Shown here piece by piece: positions 17,878-26,014 of a DNA stretch of 64,000 bases. The DNA comes from CAWAND01 sp963783335 (GTDB lineage Bacteria; Chloroflexota; Anaerolineae; Anaerolineales; E44-bin32): the NCBI GenBank assembly GCA_963783335.1, contig CAWAND010000002.1:368062-432061 (forward strand), given 5' to 3'. Within the stretch, counting starts at the first letter, position 1, and every line of letters begins with the position of its first letter. The notes under the pieces are model-generated. The model saw only the letters and a list, made by a program, of their open reading frames with translations, made no database searches and was not told the origin of the DNA. A program made the translations under genes and the position numbers.

Positions 17878-18243
17878 ATGACACGTTCGGAACAGATCAA
17901 CCTGGTGCTCAGATCGCTGATGGAGCTGGGCGTGGTGGTGGGATTTGGAGTTTGGGGATATCAGATGGGCCAAGGCCTGGCGATGAAGATACTGCTCGCC
18001 GTCGGTGTGCCGCTTCTTGGGTTCGGCTTCTGGGGGGCCGTCGACTTTCACCAGTTGGGCAGCATGGCCGAGCCAGCCCGGCTCATCCAGGAACTGGTGG
18101 TTTCTGGCTTGGCCGCCCTCGCGTTCTACCTGGCCGGGCAGGTACTGCTAGGCTGGACGTTGGCTGGCTTGTCGGTCGTCTACCATATGCTGGTTTACGC
18201 AACCGGCGCTCGATTACTCAAGCCCCAACGCGAGCGCGCCTGA
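17878..18243 (+). CDS. YrdB-like small membrane protein (DUF2568)
   Basis: The 121-residue protein has four predicted membrane helices. The pattern is NLVLRSLMELGVVVGFGVWGYQ, then LLAVGVPLLGFGFWGAVDFH, a Pro-containing loop, and two more helices. This is the layout of the YrdB/DUF2568 family of unknown function. ATG 17878 starts the first helix correctly. An upstream GTG would add a polar tail. It lies in the same direction as the preceding membrane protein. Confidence 0.75.
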   Translation: MTRSEQINLVLRSLMELGVVVGFGVWGYQMGQGLAMKILLAVGVPLLGFGFWGAVDFHQLGSMAEPARLIQELVVSGLAALAFYLAGQVLLGWTLAGLSVVYHMLVYATGARLLKPQRERA

Positions 18244-18288
18244 AGAGAAGCGGTGCCCCAAAAAACCACAATCAGGCCGGCCCCGGAT

Positions 18289-18306
18289 TTGTGAAATCTC
18301 TCACAA
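18289..18306. promoter_or_regulatory. Palindromic operator-like site E (TTGTGA-N6-TCACAA)
   Basis: TTGTGAAATCTCTCACAA has two perfect six-base arms. It lies in a 129-base gap between the stop of the YrdB-like gene and the stop of the convergent OsmC gene, so no start codon of a known gene is downstream on either strand. Confidence 0.6.
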
Positions 18307-18372
18307 ACTCTCAGAGAGCCGGCGTGCCCAGTGCTTGGTTGCAGGCAGCTGTGCCTGGCCCGCCTCGGTGTG

Positions 18373-18777
18373 TCAGGCGACCTTGCCGTTCAGGGCGGCG
18401 ACCTCAAACGCGGGGGGATTCTCGAAGTGCTTCTTCACGGCGCATTGCTCGGCTGATCGGATGACGGCTTCGGTGTAGCGCTCGGGAAAACCCTCTGGCA
18501 GGTGGATGTCCAGGTGGACCTTGTTGACCATTCCCGTGAAGGGATCAGACTCCATCCGCTGGGTGATGTGGATTCCCTCGGGCGAAATCCCGCGCTGCCG
18601 GCAGAACCCCAACACGTAGATTCCAGCACACGTTCCCAGGGATGCCAGGAAGGTCGCGAATGGCGTCGGCGCCGAGCCCTCGCCGCCGCCTTGGGGCGGC
18701 TGGTCGGTACTCACGGTATAGGGGCCAAAATGCGCGTCGACGCGCGCGCCCCCAGGGAAGTCGATCATCATTTCCAT
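18373..18777 (-). CDS. OsmC-family protein
   Basis: The 134-residue protein has the OsmC/Ohr fold signature. It begins with a short beta-rich N-terminus, followed by PTPFATFLASLGTCAGIYVLGFCRQRG on the long central helix, where the two cysteines (about residues 50 and 59) correspond to the peroxidatic and resolving Cys of the family. The C-terminal segment is YTEAVIRSAEQCAVKKHFENPP. Members reduce organic hydroperoxides or related substrates, or act as sulfur-transfer proteins. It is adjacent to a minus-strand group of thiol-redox genes and probably belongs with them functionally. Confidence 0.88.
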   Translation of the reverse strand: MEMMIDFPGGARVDAHFGPYTVSTDQPPQGGGEGSAPTPFATFLASLGTCAGIYVLGFCRQRGISPEGIHITQRMESDPFTGMVNKVHLDIHLPEGFPERYTEAVIRSAEQCAVKKHFENPPAFEVAALNGKVA

Positions 18778-18876
18778 CGTTCTATGTTCCTTTCAGGAGC
18801 CGTCGGCGGTGGCCGACGATCGCTAGTGATATGACTCGAGATTGATATTGGCCCTACGATTCCAGCTCCTGGCCGA

Positions 18877-19467
18877 TTACTGCTTGGCCAGGAGCGGTGC
18901 AACCCGTGCCTCAAGGACATCTGCCGTGATTCCGCCGGCATGGATGTACTTCACCTTCCCATCCCGGCCGATCACAAAGGACGTCGGGAGACCGCTGGTC
19001 CCCAAACTGGAAAGTACGCGTTCCCCCGGATCGAGCAGCACCGGGAAGGAAAAGCCCATCTGCGAGACGAATCCGGAAACGGTCGGCTGACTCTCGCCTG
19101 CATTGATGGCCAACAAGGTGAAACCCTCGTCTTGGTGCTTGTCATAGAAGGCCTGAAGCGTCGGCATTTCGGCGCGGCAAGGTGGGCACCAGGTGGCCCA
19201 ACCGTTCACGAGCACCACCTGCCCTTGGTAGTCGCTGAGGCGGACAGGATGGCCGCCCATGTCCGCCAACACGAAATCGTCAAGCTCGCTTCCGATCCGG
19301 GCCGGCCGTGCCCCGCCGCTCTTTGGTGAGAGTGACCAAACGATCAGCGCGCCGAAGACCAGCAGCCCGCCTCCGACCAGGAGCCAGGTCTGAATTCTTG
19401 CGCGACGACGATCGGCTCGGCGGCGCGCACGTTTGCCCGCCACCCCGGAACGGCTATGCGTGCTCAT
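18877..19467 (-). CDS. TlpA/ResA-like membrane-anchored thioredoxin
   Basis: This 196-residue protein has a basic N-terminus and one membrane segment (WLLVGGGLLVFGALIVW). An extracytoplasmic thioredoxin domain follows with the motif WATWCPPCRAEMPTL and a cis-Pro region (GTSGLPTSFVIGRDG). It belongs to the AhpC-TSA/Redoxin TlpA group that reduces disulfides outside the membrane, for example apocytochrome c haem sites. That would fit the multihaem cytochromes in this window. The start ATG at 19467 overlaps the end of the NifX-like gene, with which it is translationally coupled. An alternative ATG is at 19476. Confidence 0.87.
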   Translation of the reverse strand: MSTHSRSGVAGKRARRRADRRRARIQTWLLVGGGLLVFGALIVWSLSPKSGGARPARIGSELDDFVLADMGGHPVRLSDYQGQVVLVNGWATWCPPCRAEMPTLQAFYDKHQDEGFTLLAINAGESQPTVSGFVSQMGFSFPVLLDPGERVLSSLGTSGLPTSFVIGRDGKVKYIHAGGITADVLEARVAPLLAKQ

Positions 19468-19840
19468 GGCCGCCATGTCCACCGTGAGCGTGCACCCGCC
19501 GAGGATCGGATTTGAGGCTGCCCTTCGCGTACGCGTCCAGTGCGGCTTGAATGGACTCCTCACCGGTCAGAATCACGTTCAAGCCGAGAGCCACAGCCTC
19601 ATCGTAGGCTGGCTGCCCCATCCCGCGCGTGACCAGCACCTGGCAATCCGCCAACGGGGCAAACATGGCTTCGTGTAAGCCGCCACCTCCAGCGTGATGC
19701 CCGTGTCCACTCCCATGGTGCGCTTTGTCAAGCGTTTTCCAACCGGAGTCGGCCTCAGGATCCACAACAACGTATTTCACCGCTCGCCCAAAATGGGCGC
19801 TGATCGTCGTCCCATCGTCGCTTGGAAATGCTATCTTCAT
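19454..19840 (-). CDS. His-rich NifX/NifB-type dinitrogenase cofactor-binding domain protein
   Basis: The 128-residue protein opens MKIAFPSDDGTTISAHFGRA, the signature of the Dinitrogenase iron-molybdenum cofactor domain (PF02579; NifX, NafY, C-terminal NifB). There are no nif genes in the window, so it probably has a general role in Fe-S or metal-cofactor handling. It has two His-rich segments, HHGSGHGHHAGGGGLH in the middle and HAHGGHGGHEHA at the very C-terminus, which are plausible metal-binding tails. It is followed by, and overlaps, the TlpA-like gene, and the thioredoxin reductase lies just upstream. The ATG at 19840 is the start of the conserved domain. Confidence 0.82.
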   Translation of the reverse strand: MKIAFPSDDGTTISAHFGRAVKYVVVDPEADSGWKTLDKAHHGSGHGHHAGGGGLHEAMFAPLADCQVLVTRGMGQPAYDEAVALGLNVILTGEESIQAALDAYAKGSLKSDPRRVHAHGGHGGHEHA

Positions 19841-19875
19841 GTTGTCCTCGAAAAGTCTCCGGATGTCGTCTTCAT

Positions 19876-20878
19876 CTATTTCGCCCAATCGACACTCAGC
19901 TGCCGGCGCCCATGCAGTTGCTTCTCGGCAGCTATTGCGGCCACGGCGCCCTCGGCGGCAGCCACCACCGCCTGCTTTACATGATCGCACAAGACGTCTC
20001 CCACGGCGAACACACCCGGCAGCTGGGTATGAAACTCGCGGTCGACCCGCATGCACTCGGCTGGGCCATCGTTGATCTGGCCCTGTAGGAAGTCAGTCAC
20101 CGGCAGGTTGCCTTGCAGGAAGATGAACGCGCCGCTGACGGCAATTGACCTGGCGCCTTCTCCTCGAGGCGCTACAAGGACAGATTCGACATGTGCCTCG
20201 CCCTGAACTTCGCGCAACGAGGCACCCAGGATAAGCTCGATCTTCGAGTGCCCAATCACGGCTGCCTGCGGCCCAGCCGTTGATTTCAGTTCCGTAGTGG
20301 GCGAGATAAGGTGGATGCGTCGGGCGAAGCGGGTCAGGTAGAGCGCGGCTTCCAGGGCTTCATCGTCGTTTCCGACAACGGCTACATCCTGATCCTGGAA
20401 GAACGCACCGTCACACGTGGCGCAGTAGGAGAACTCCTCGACCCAGCAGCCTCTCTTCACCTTCAACTCGGCGGCCACGGCCCATCGAGCCTGTGGCAAT
20501 GATCACCACTGGGGCGTAGAAGGTCCCGTTGTTGGCGTAGATTGCTTTGTCGTCACGGTCCAACTCAACCGCCTGAACCTTGTCTTGCAGGAAGATCGCC
20601 CCGAACAACTCGGCTTGCTGTCGGATCAAAGCCACCAATTCAGCCCCGCTGACCTCCCCCAGAATGCCGGGGTAGTTGGCGATCTTGGGAGTGAGCCCCA
20701 GGGCGCCTGCGGTCAGCCCCTTGTCGATGACCAGCGTATCCAAACCTGCTCGGGCCGAATACAGGGCGGCGGTTGCCCCAGAAGGGCCGCCGCCGATGAC
20801 GACGACGTCATACCGAGCCGAGGGCGTTAAGAGGTCATTGGCGGCTGTTTCAGTTGACAATGTGAAATCGAGTGTCAT
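19876..20878 (-). CDS. trxB: Thioredoxin reductase, frameshifted near 20433
   Basis: The first frame holds the FAD-binding motif (YDVVVIGGGPSGATAALYSAR) and runs to EGEERLLGRGV. The next frame continues with SYCATCDGAFF, the redox-active CxxC region, then a NAD(P)H-binding domain and the C-terminal FAD motif GVFAVGDV. Skipping one base at GTT-C-TCC rejoins the two parts to the exact family consensus and gives 333 residues. The enzyme reduces thioredoxin with NAD(P)H. A thioredoxin gene is not adjacent, but glutaredoxin-like, TlpA-like and OsmC-like partners are. The shift is probably a sequence error, since the downstream half is fully conserved. Confidence 0.85.
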
Positions 20879-20891
20879 CGTGGCGCGCTGC

Positions 20892-21179
20892 TCAGCCGGT
20901 CACACGGGCCAGGACGTCAACACTATCCATTAGAAGGTAGTCTGTCCCCTCGTGGCGGACTTCGGTCCCCGTGTACTTGGGAAACAATACCTTGTCGTCG
21001 ACTTCTAGCTTGATGTCTTCATCATCGCCGACGGCGATCACAAGTCCGGTTTGGGGTTTCTCTTTGCTGGTCTCGGGCAGGATGATTCCGGAGGCGGTCT
21101 GCGCTTCGGCTTCCAGAGGTCGGATGAGGACTCTGGCGCCCAGGGGTTGAAGGTTGACGCTACCGTTTTTGTTGTCCAT
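20892..21179 (-). CDS. groS: Co-chaperonin GroES
   Basis: The 95-residue protein has the GroES pattern. LQPLGARVLIRPLEAEAQTASGIILPETSKEKPQTGLVIAVG contains the mobile loop (SGIILPETSKEK) that docks to GroEL, followed by the beta-barrel end VLFPKYTGTEVRHEGTDYLLM. It caps the GroEL folding chamber in the cytoplasm. No groEL gene is adjacent, which is unusual, although separated or duplicate groES copies exist. It lies between the thioredoxin reductase and the glutaredoxin gene on the same strand, so it may be co-regulated with thiol stress genes. Confidence 0.93.
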   Translation of the reverse strand: MDNKNGSVNLQPLGARVLIRPLEAEAQTASGIILPETSKEKPQTGLVIAVGDDEDIKLEVDDKVLFPKYTGTEVRHEGTDYLLMDSVDVLARVTG

Positions 21180-21194
21180 CAGTCTTCTCCTTGC

Positions 21195-21452
21195 TTATCG
21201 AATACCTAACAATTGATCGATCTTAGGTTGGTTGAAGCCAACAACTATCTTCCCGCCAATCTCAATCACGGGCACTCCTTGCTGACCTGAACGGCGCACC
21301 ATGTCGCGAGCAGCCGCCGGGTCCCGGCTGACGTCAACATCGCGGAACTTGATGCCCTTTTGGCGGAAATAGGATTTGGCCCGCCTGCAGTACGCGCAGG
21401 TAGGCGTCGTAAAAATGATGACGCGTGGGTGTGGTTTGTGTGATGAGGCCAT
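21195..21452 (-). CDS. Glutaredoxin-like protein
   Basis: An 85-residue glutaredoxin/NrdH-type thioredoxin fold. The active site is TTPTCAYCRRAKSYF (CxxC = CAYC), followed by FRDVDVSRDPAAARDMVRRSG, the cis-Pro segment GVPVIEIGGKIVVGF and a terminal helix. These small proteins reduce disulfides using glutathione, bacillithiol or thioredoxin reductase. It is the first gene of the minus-strand group Grx-GroES-TrxB-NifX-TlpA and may share its transcript. The first ATG at 21452 leaves ten residues before the first strand. Confidence 0.88.
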   Translation of the reverse strand: MASSHKPHPRVIIFTTPTCAYCRRAKSYFRQKGIKFRDVDVSRDPAAARDMVRRSGQQGVPVIEIGGKIVVGFNQPKIDQLLGIR

Positions 21453-21745
21453 GATGGCCCATGCCTCCTGTCTTTGAGACCGGCGCCCACATCTTTGGAT
21501 GCCAAATCCGGATAGAAGTTACAAAGGAGCGAGCCGCCGGACCTGGTCCGAGGCCCATTGAGACGATCTGCACGCCAGCGGCGGCTTGGCGCCCACGTCT
21601 ACCACTCGGATTCCCGCCTTCCTGAATGAAGGGGCACGGAACGGAACGTGCACCCTACGCTGAGCCCAGGAGCCGTATTCGACGGGCGACCGGCCCTTGG
21701 GGTTGACGGTCTTCTCGTCCCGCCGCGACCGATAGATCGGATGTG

Positions 21746-23902
21746 ATGAAAACAGAGACGAAAGCAGCCTTAGGTGTCGCCTTGATCGGGATGATCGCGT
21801 GCAATGCGCCGGTCAGCGGTCTTGTCCCGATCACGCGCACCCCGGCGATTATCTCTCCGGCTCCAACTCTCCAGCCCTCGCCGACTGTCCTGCCCACGGC
21901 CTCCAGCATGGACAGCGCACACGGCAGCGCTGTGCTCTTGGCAACCAGTCATCTCGAGGTGACGGCTGTGGCGGTGATGCCAACCGGCCCCGACGCTGCG
22001 ATCTATGCCGCCACCTGGGGTCAGGGGGTCTACCGCAGCCGAGATCATGGGCTGAGCTGGACGCAGATCGCGGCTGGACCGGCGCAGGTGACTTCGCTGG
22101 CGATCTCGACGGATGCCACGCCGCTGATCTTGGCGGGGACGGCCAATATGGGCGTGGCTCGACTGTCCGATGCCGGCAATCTGGGTTCTTTCACGTCGAT
22201 TGGGCTGAGTGATGTGATTGTACGCTCGGTGGGCCTCGACCCGGTGCGCAAGGGCAGATTGTTGGCCGGCACGGACGGTGGCCCGTTCCAAAGTCTGGAC
22301 GGAGGCGCGACATGGCAGCCGCTCGGACTTGGGGGAGAACAGGTTGACGATATCGTCGTCGATGACGTCGGTGGCCGACTCTATGCGGCCACGGCTTCCC
22401 ATGGGATTCAAATGACCTCCGACGACGGGGTCTCATGGGTCGATTTCAGCCTCCCGACATCCGGCGTGAATGATCTCCTGTCCCAGCCGTTCTCGCCGCC
22501 AGCTCTGTATGCCGCCACCGAGGGCCGCGGGGTGGCTCGCATCACGATCGACGGGGCACAAGCACCAGGGACGGAGCAGGGACAAGGGCCAGGTCTGGCC
22601 GCTCCATCGGGAGGGGAACAGCAGCCGGGGACGGCCGTCACCGGCGGCCCGTATGGAGGCACTGTAACGGATCTGAAAATGGATCCGGCCAACCCAAAAA
22701 CACTCTACGCCGCAACCGAGTACGGGGTCTTCAAAACCACCGACAATGGGGACAATTGGCGCCTCACCAGCTTGTCGTCCACTGATGTGTACGCGCTGGC
22801 GATTGACCCGGCCAATTCGGCAGTCGTCTATGCTGGCACAAGGGGAGAGGGGTTCTTTCGCAGTCTCGACGGCGGAGAGACGTGGGCCAAATCCGATGAT
22901 CCCTTGGTCGAGGACCTAATCATTTACTCGCTAGTCGTCGATCCGTCTTCACCGAACACGGTCTACGCCGGGGGCCGCCGGGCAAACGTGGATGGATTCA
23001 CATCTGGTGATTGGGGTGGGGGCGTCTTCAAGAGTATAGATGCGGGCATGTCCTGGACGGCGGTCAGCGAAGGGCTGCCGGAAGGGTGGGTCTACAGCCT
23101 GGCGGTTGACCCCAGCAAGCCGGGCATATTGTATGCCGGAACCCATTCGATGGGGGTCTACAAGAGCCTCGATGGAGGGGTGACCTGGCAAAGCAAGAGC
23201 GAAGGACTCGTCAGCCGATATCACCTCAGCCCGGATGACCTCAAGATTCGGTCGCTGGCGATCAACCCCCGTAATCCGGATGAACTCATTGTTGGAACCT
23301 GGGGTGGCGGAAGCGTATTCGAAAGCCAGGATGGCGGCGACACGTGGGAGTATGCGGGCAAGGGGGCTGAGCCGACCCATGTCCGCAGCGTAGCCTACAA
23401 CTCTGTCTTGCCAGATGTGATCTACGCGGGGAAGAGAGAAGGCGGTCTCATCTACAAGCAGATGCCATCCGCCGATTCTGAGTGGCAAAGCTTCCCGGAT
23501 CAGGTCCATGGAGGGTGGCAGGATTTCTCCGTGGTCCTATCGATCGTCATCAGTCCCGCCAACGGGCGGACAATGTTCATCGCCGTCGAGGGCGCAGGTG
23601 TATTGCGCTCTCTGGATGGTGGGGTGAGCTGGAAGATCGTCGACGACGGGCTTCTGGCCGCACCTGTCAGCGCCATTGGCGCTGACGCCAATCAGCCTGC
23701 ACATTTGTTCGCCACGACCTACGGAGCTGGTGTCTTCCAGAGCCTGGATGGCGGGATGAGCTGGTCGCAGCATCTGTGGGCGACGCCCTGGGATTGGGGG
23801 CTGGGCATGGCGGTGGACTCCCAGGGTGGGAGATTGTTGGTCGCCACCCAATCGAATGGTCTGCAAGTGGTCCCCTTCGATGGTCCAACCAGCGACCCCT
23901 AG
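21746..23902 (+). CDS. Lipoprotein with sialidase/VPS10-type BNR beta-propeller repeats
   Basis: This 718-residue protein starts at ATG 21746 with a lipobox LIGMIAC at about residue 20 and a Thr/Pro-rich linker. At least ten BNR-type repeats (S-x-D-x-G-x-T-W) follow, such as SRDHGLSWTQI, SLDGGATWQPL, TTDNGDNWRL, SLDGGETWAKS, SLDGGVTWQSK, SQDGGDTWEYA and SLDGGVSWKIV. The strands between repeats read xxLYAATxxxGVF or IYAGTxxxGVYKS. The fold is expected to be one or two seven-bladed beta-propellers on the cell surface. Sialidase activity is not implied, because no Arg triad or FRIP motif is seen. The context gives no partner. Confidence 0.85.
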   Translation: MKTETKAALGVALIGMIACNAPVSGLVPITRTPAIISPAPTLQPSPTVLPTASSMDSAHGSAVLLATSHLEVTAVAVMPTGPDAAIYAATWGQGVYRSRDHGLSWTQIAAGPAQVTSLAISTDATPLILAGTANMGVARLSDAGNLGSFTSIGLSDVIVRSVGLDPVRKGRLLAGTDGGPFQSLDGGATWQPLGLGGEQVDDIVVDDVGGRLYAATASHGIQMTSDDGVSWVDFSLPTSGVNDLLSQPFSPPALYAATEGRGVARITIDGAQAPGTEQGQGPGLAAPSGGEQQPGTAVTGGPYGGTVTDLKMDPANPKTLYAATEYGVFKTTDNGDNWRLTSLSSTDVYALAIDPANSAVVYAGTRGEGFFRSLDGGETWAKSDDPLVEDLIIYSLVVDPSSPNTVYAGGRRANVDGFTSGDWGGGVFKSIDAGMSWTAVSEGLPEGWVYSLAVDPSKPGILYAGTHSMGVYKSLDGGVTWQSKSEGLVSRYHLSPDDLKIRSLAINPRNPDELIVGTWGGGSVFESQDGGDTWEYAGKGAEPTHVRSVAYNSVLPDVIYAGKREGGLIYKQMPSADSEWQSFPDQVHGGWQDFSVVLSIVISPANGRTMFIAVEGAGVLRSLDGGVSWKIVDDGLLAAPVSAIGADANQPAHLFATTYGAGVFQSLDGGMSWSQHLWATPWDWGLGMAVDSQGGRLLVATQSNGLQVVPFDGPTSDP

Positions 23903-24184
23903 GTCATTCGCCATCCGCGCAAGACCAATAGGACGGTGGGCGACCCCGGCCGACCTGTCTCCAGGCAATCTGATAGTCCCCCTGCGAGCGGATGGGGCTG
24001 GATCCGGAGCGATGCCAGTTCCTTCCACCATCTACTTCCAAATTCTGACAATCCGCCAGACCATCCGAGCGACCTACCCCATCGGGTAGGAAAAGCCCCC
24101 GCCGCATGCCTGCCCTAAGGGGCAACCGGGACTAGACGCATGGGGCTTGTGCGGGGAGGGCATTCTAGGCTAATCTCATAGGGA

Positions 24185-24553
24185 ATGAATACACCATTGT
24201 CCAAGCTGGCGGAGGAAACGCCGCGAACGCGCGTCCTCGTGTTGACCACTCACTCGCTGTTTACGGAGGGAGTGGCCAATCGGCTTGGACAGCAGTCGGA
24301 TCGCATTGACCTCGTGGTGGTGGACAGCCGGGACGCGGCCGCCTTGTCGAGGGTGCTTGAGGATGCGCCGGCCGTGGTTGTGTTTGAGGCGCGAGACGAA
24401 AACGTCGAGTGTGTAAGCCCGCTGGTGGAACTGCTGGGCAACCGAGAGGTCAGGGTCATCCGCTTGGATCCGGGCCGAGACGAAGTCCAGGTGGTCACCA
24501 GCCAACGCCACAATTTGGAGGATCCAAAGGACCTGATCGGCTTGGTCCTATAG
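24185..24553 (+). CDS. Response-regulator-like receiver domain without phosphorylation output
   Basis: A 122-residue protein resembling a stand-alone receiver domain. It starts with a strand (RVLVLTTHSLFTEGVANRLG), then DLVVVDSRDAA, PAVVVFEARD and NREVRVIRLDPGRDEVQVV. The pattern of alternating strands and helices fits, but the conserved acidic pocket and Lys are not clearly placed. The residue at the usual phospho-Asp position is within VVFEARDE, so phosphorylation is doubtful. It lies 126 bases before the multihaem cytochrome gene on the same strand and may be co-transcribed with it. I infer a possible sensor or scaffold role only weakly. Confidence 0.6.
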   Translation: MNTPLSKLAEETPRTRVLVLTTHSLFTEGVANRLGQQSDRIDLVVVDSRDAAALSRVLEDAPAVVVFEARDENVECVSPLVELLGNREVRVIRLDPGRDEVQVVTSQRHNLEDPKDLIGLVL

Positions 24554-24679
24554 ACGTTGGCGATGCGTCCAGCATGTCTTGCCACGTTGAAATCGGCTGA
24601 CCGTAGGGAGATCGACCCGGAGACACCAAGTCGCATGCAGCAAGCTGCTCCGAGCGAAACCCATAGAGGAGAATGCCTT

Positions 24680-25690
24680 ATGCAAAGACGAACCATCATC
24701 ACAGCTCTGGTTTTGGTCGGCGCGGCGTTGGCGCTGACGGCCTGCGCGGGCGCAACCGGCCCGGCTGGCCCCGCCGGGCCTCAAGGCCCTGTCGGCCCTG
24801 CCGGCCCCGCTGGTCCGGCTGGGGCGGCCCCTGCAGCCTCGGATTTGAGCTGCACCCAGTGCCACAATGACACCACTCTTATCGATGGCAAGCATACGGC
24901 TTGGGCGGAGTCGCTGCACGGTACTGGCGAAGCCTATGTACGTGGCACCAGCGCCTCTTGCGCCGGTTGCCATTCGGGCGGCGGTTTCAGCGCTATGGTA
25001 GCGGCCGGGCTGACTCCGGACAAGGTCGAGAACGGCGATCCGAACCCGACCCGCCAGGACTGCCGCACCTGCCACGAGATCCACACGACCTATACCGACG
25101 CCGATTGGGCCTTGGAGACCACCGATCCGGTGACGGAGATCGTGGACAGCAGCGTGACATACGATGGCGGCAAGGGCAATCTATGCGCCAACTGCCACCA
25201 GGCCCGCGAAATGGTCCCCGCTGCCAGCGATGGTATGGTTGAGGTGGACAGCACCCACTGGGGTCCGCACCACGGACCGCAGTCGTCAATGCTGCTGGGC
25301 ATTGTCGGAGCGGGTGATGTCACCGGTAGCCCGAGCCCGCACTACAAGGCCGTGACCGACACCTGTGTTACCTGCCACCTGGGAAGCGACGCCAACCACA
25401 CGTTTGAACCGACTGTCGCTGCCTGTCAGGAGTGCCACGCCGATGCCACGAACTTTGACGTCAACGGCGCGCAGACGGAAATCCAGGGTATGCTGGATGA
25501 TCTAAAGGCGGCGCTCACGACCAAGGGCTTGTTGGATGCAAATGGGAACCCGGTTGTGGGTTCCTATCCTGAAGCTCAAGCCGATGCTCTGTGGAACTGG
25601 CTCTACATCGATCAGGATTCCAGCAAGGGCGTTCACAACGCTCCATACGCCAAGGCCCTACTTCAGGCCAGCCTGGACGCTATGAAGTAG
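24680..25690 (+). CDS. Six-haem c-type cytochrome lipoprotein with collagen-like stalk
   Basis: The 336-residue protein starts at ATG 24680 after AGAGGAGAATGCCTT. A signal peptide ends in a lipobox (LTAC, Cys22). Residues 24-50 form nine Gly-x-y triplets (GAT GPA GPA GPQ GPV GPA GPA GPA GAA), a collagen-like stalk. Six CxxCH motifs follow: CTQCH, CAGCH, CRTCH, CANCH, CVTCH and CQECH. The C-terminal 90 residues are helical. It is probably anchored on the outer face of the membrane and passes electrons to or from extracellular or membrane partners. The family resembles decahaem/cytochrome c3-type lipoproteins, but I cannot name a close relative. A hairpin at 25802-25825 probably ends the transcript. 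Confidence 0.9.
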   Translation: MQRRTIITALVLVGAALALTACAGATGPAGPAGPQGPVGPAGPAGPAGAAPAASDLSCTQCHNDTTLIDGKHTAWAESLHGTGEAYVRGTSASCAGCHSGGGFSAMVAAGLTPDKVENGDPNPTRQDCRTCHEIHTTYTDADWALETTDPVTEIVDSSVTYDGGKGNLCANCHQAREMVPAASDGMVEVDSTHWGPHHGPQSSMLLGIVGAGDVTGSPSPHYKAVTDTCVTCHLGSDANHTFEPTVAACQECHADATNFDVNGAQTEIQGMLDDLKAALTTKGLLDANGNPVVGSYPEAQADALWNWLYIDQDSSKGVHNAPYAKALLQASLDAMK

Positions 25691-26014
25691 TCACGAACAC
25701 GCGGGTCTATCGTTGGCCTGATTGATCGTGTCGTGAAAAAAGCTGAAAGGGTGAGCTTCCGGCCGGTGCAGGCGGGGGCTCCCTGAAAGAAAAGCTCTTG
25801 AGCCGGGCGCCTTCGGGCGCCCGGCATCATCTCGCCCGCCGAGCCTGTGAGGTCGGGTGACAAGTACGCTTGGCGCCGTGCTGTCTCAAATCTGGTAGGC
25901 TAGAAGCACCAACACACCGCGGCGGTCGTTTGTCTGGCCAACCACGCTGGCAATAGAGATATGCCACACGGAGCCGGGGCGGTGCCAGATCGCGGCAAGA
26001 AGGAACAGGAAGCT
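25691..26014. other. Intergenic region between cytochrome and aldo/keto reductase
   Basis: Apart from the TTCG hairpin at 25802-25825, no gene or strong motif is visible. AGGAACAGGAAG near 25999-26011 is the ribosome-binding site of the reductase. Confidence 0.45.
25802..25825. terminator. GC-rich hairpin with TTCG tetraloop
   Basis: A perfect 10-bp stem (GCCGGGCGCC and its complement) closed by the very stable TTCG tetraloop lies 110 bases after the cytochrome stop codon. It lacks a T-tract but is a plausible terminator for the cytochrome transcript. Confidence 0.6.
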
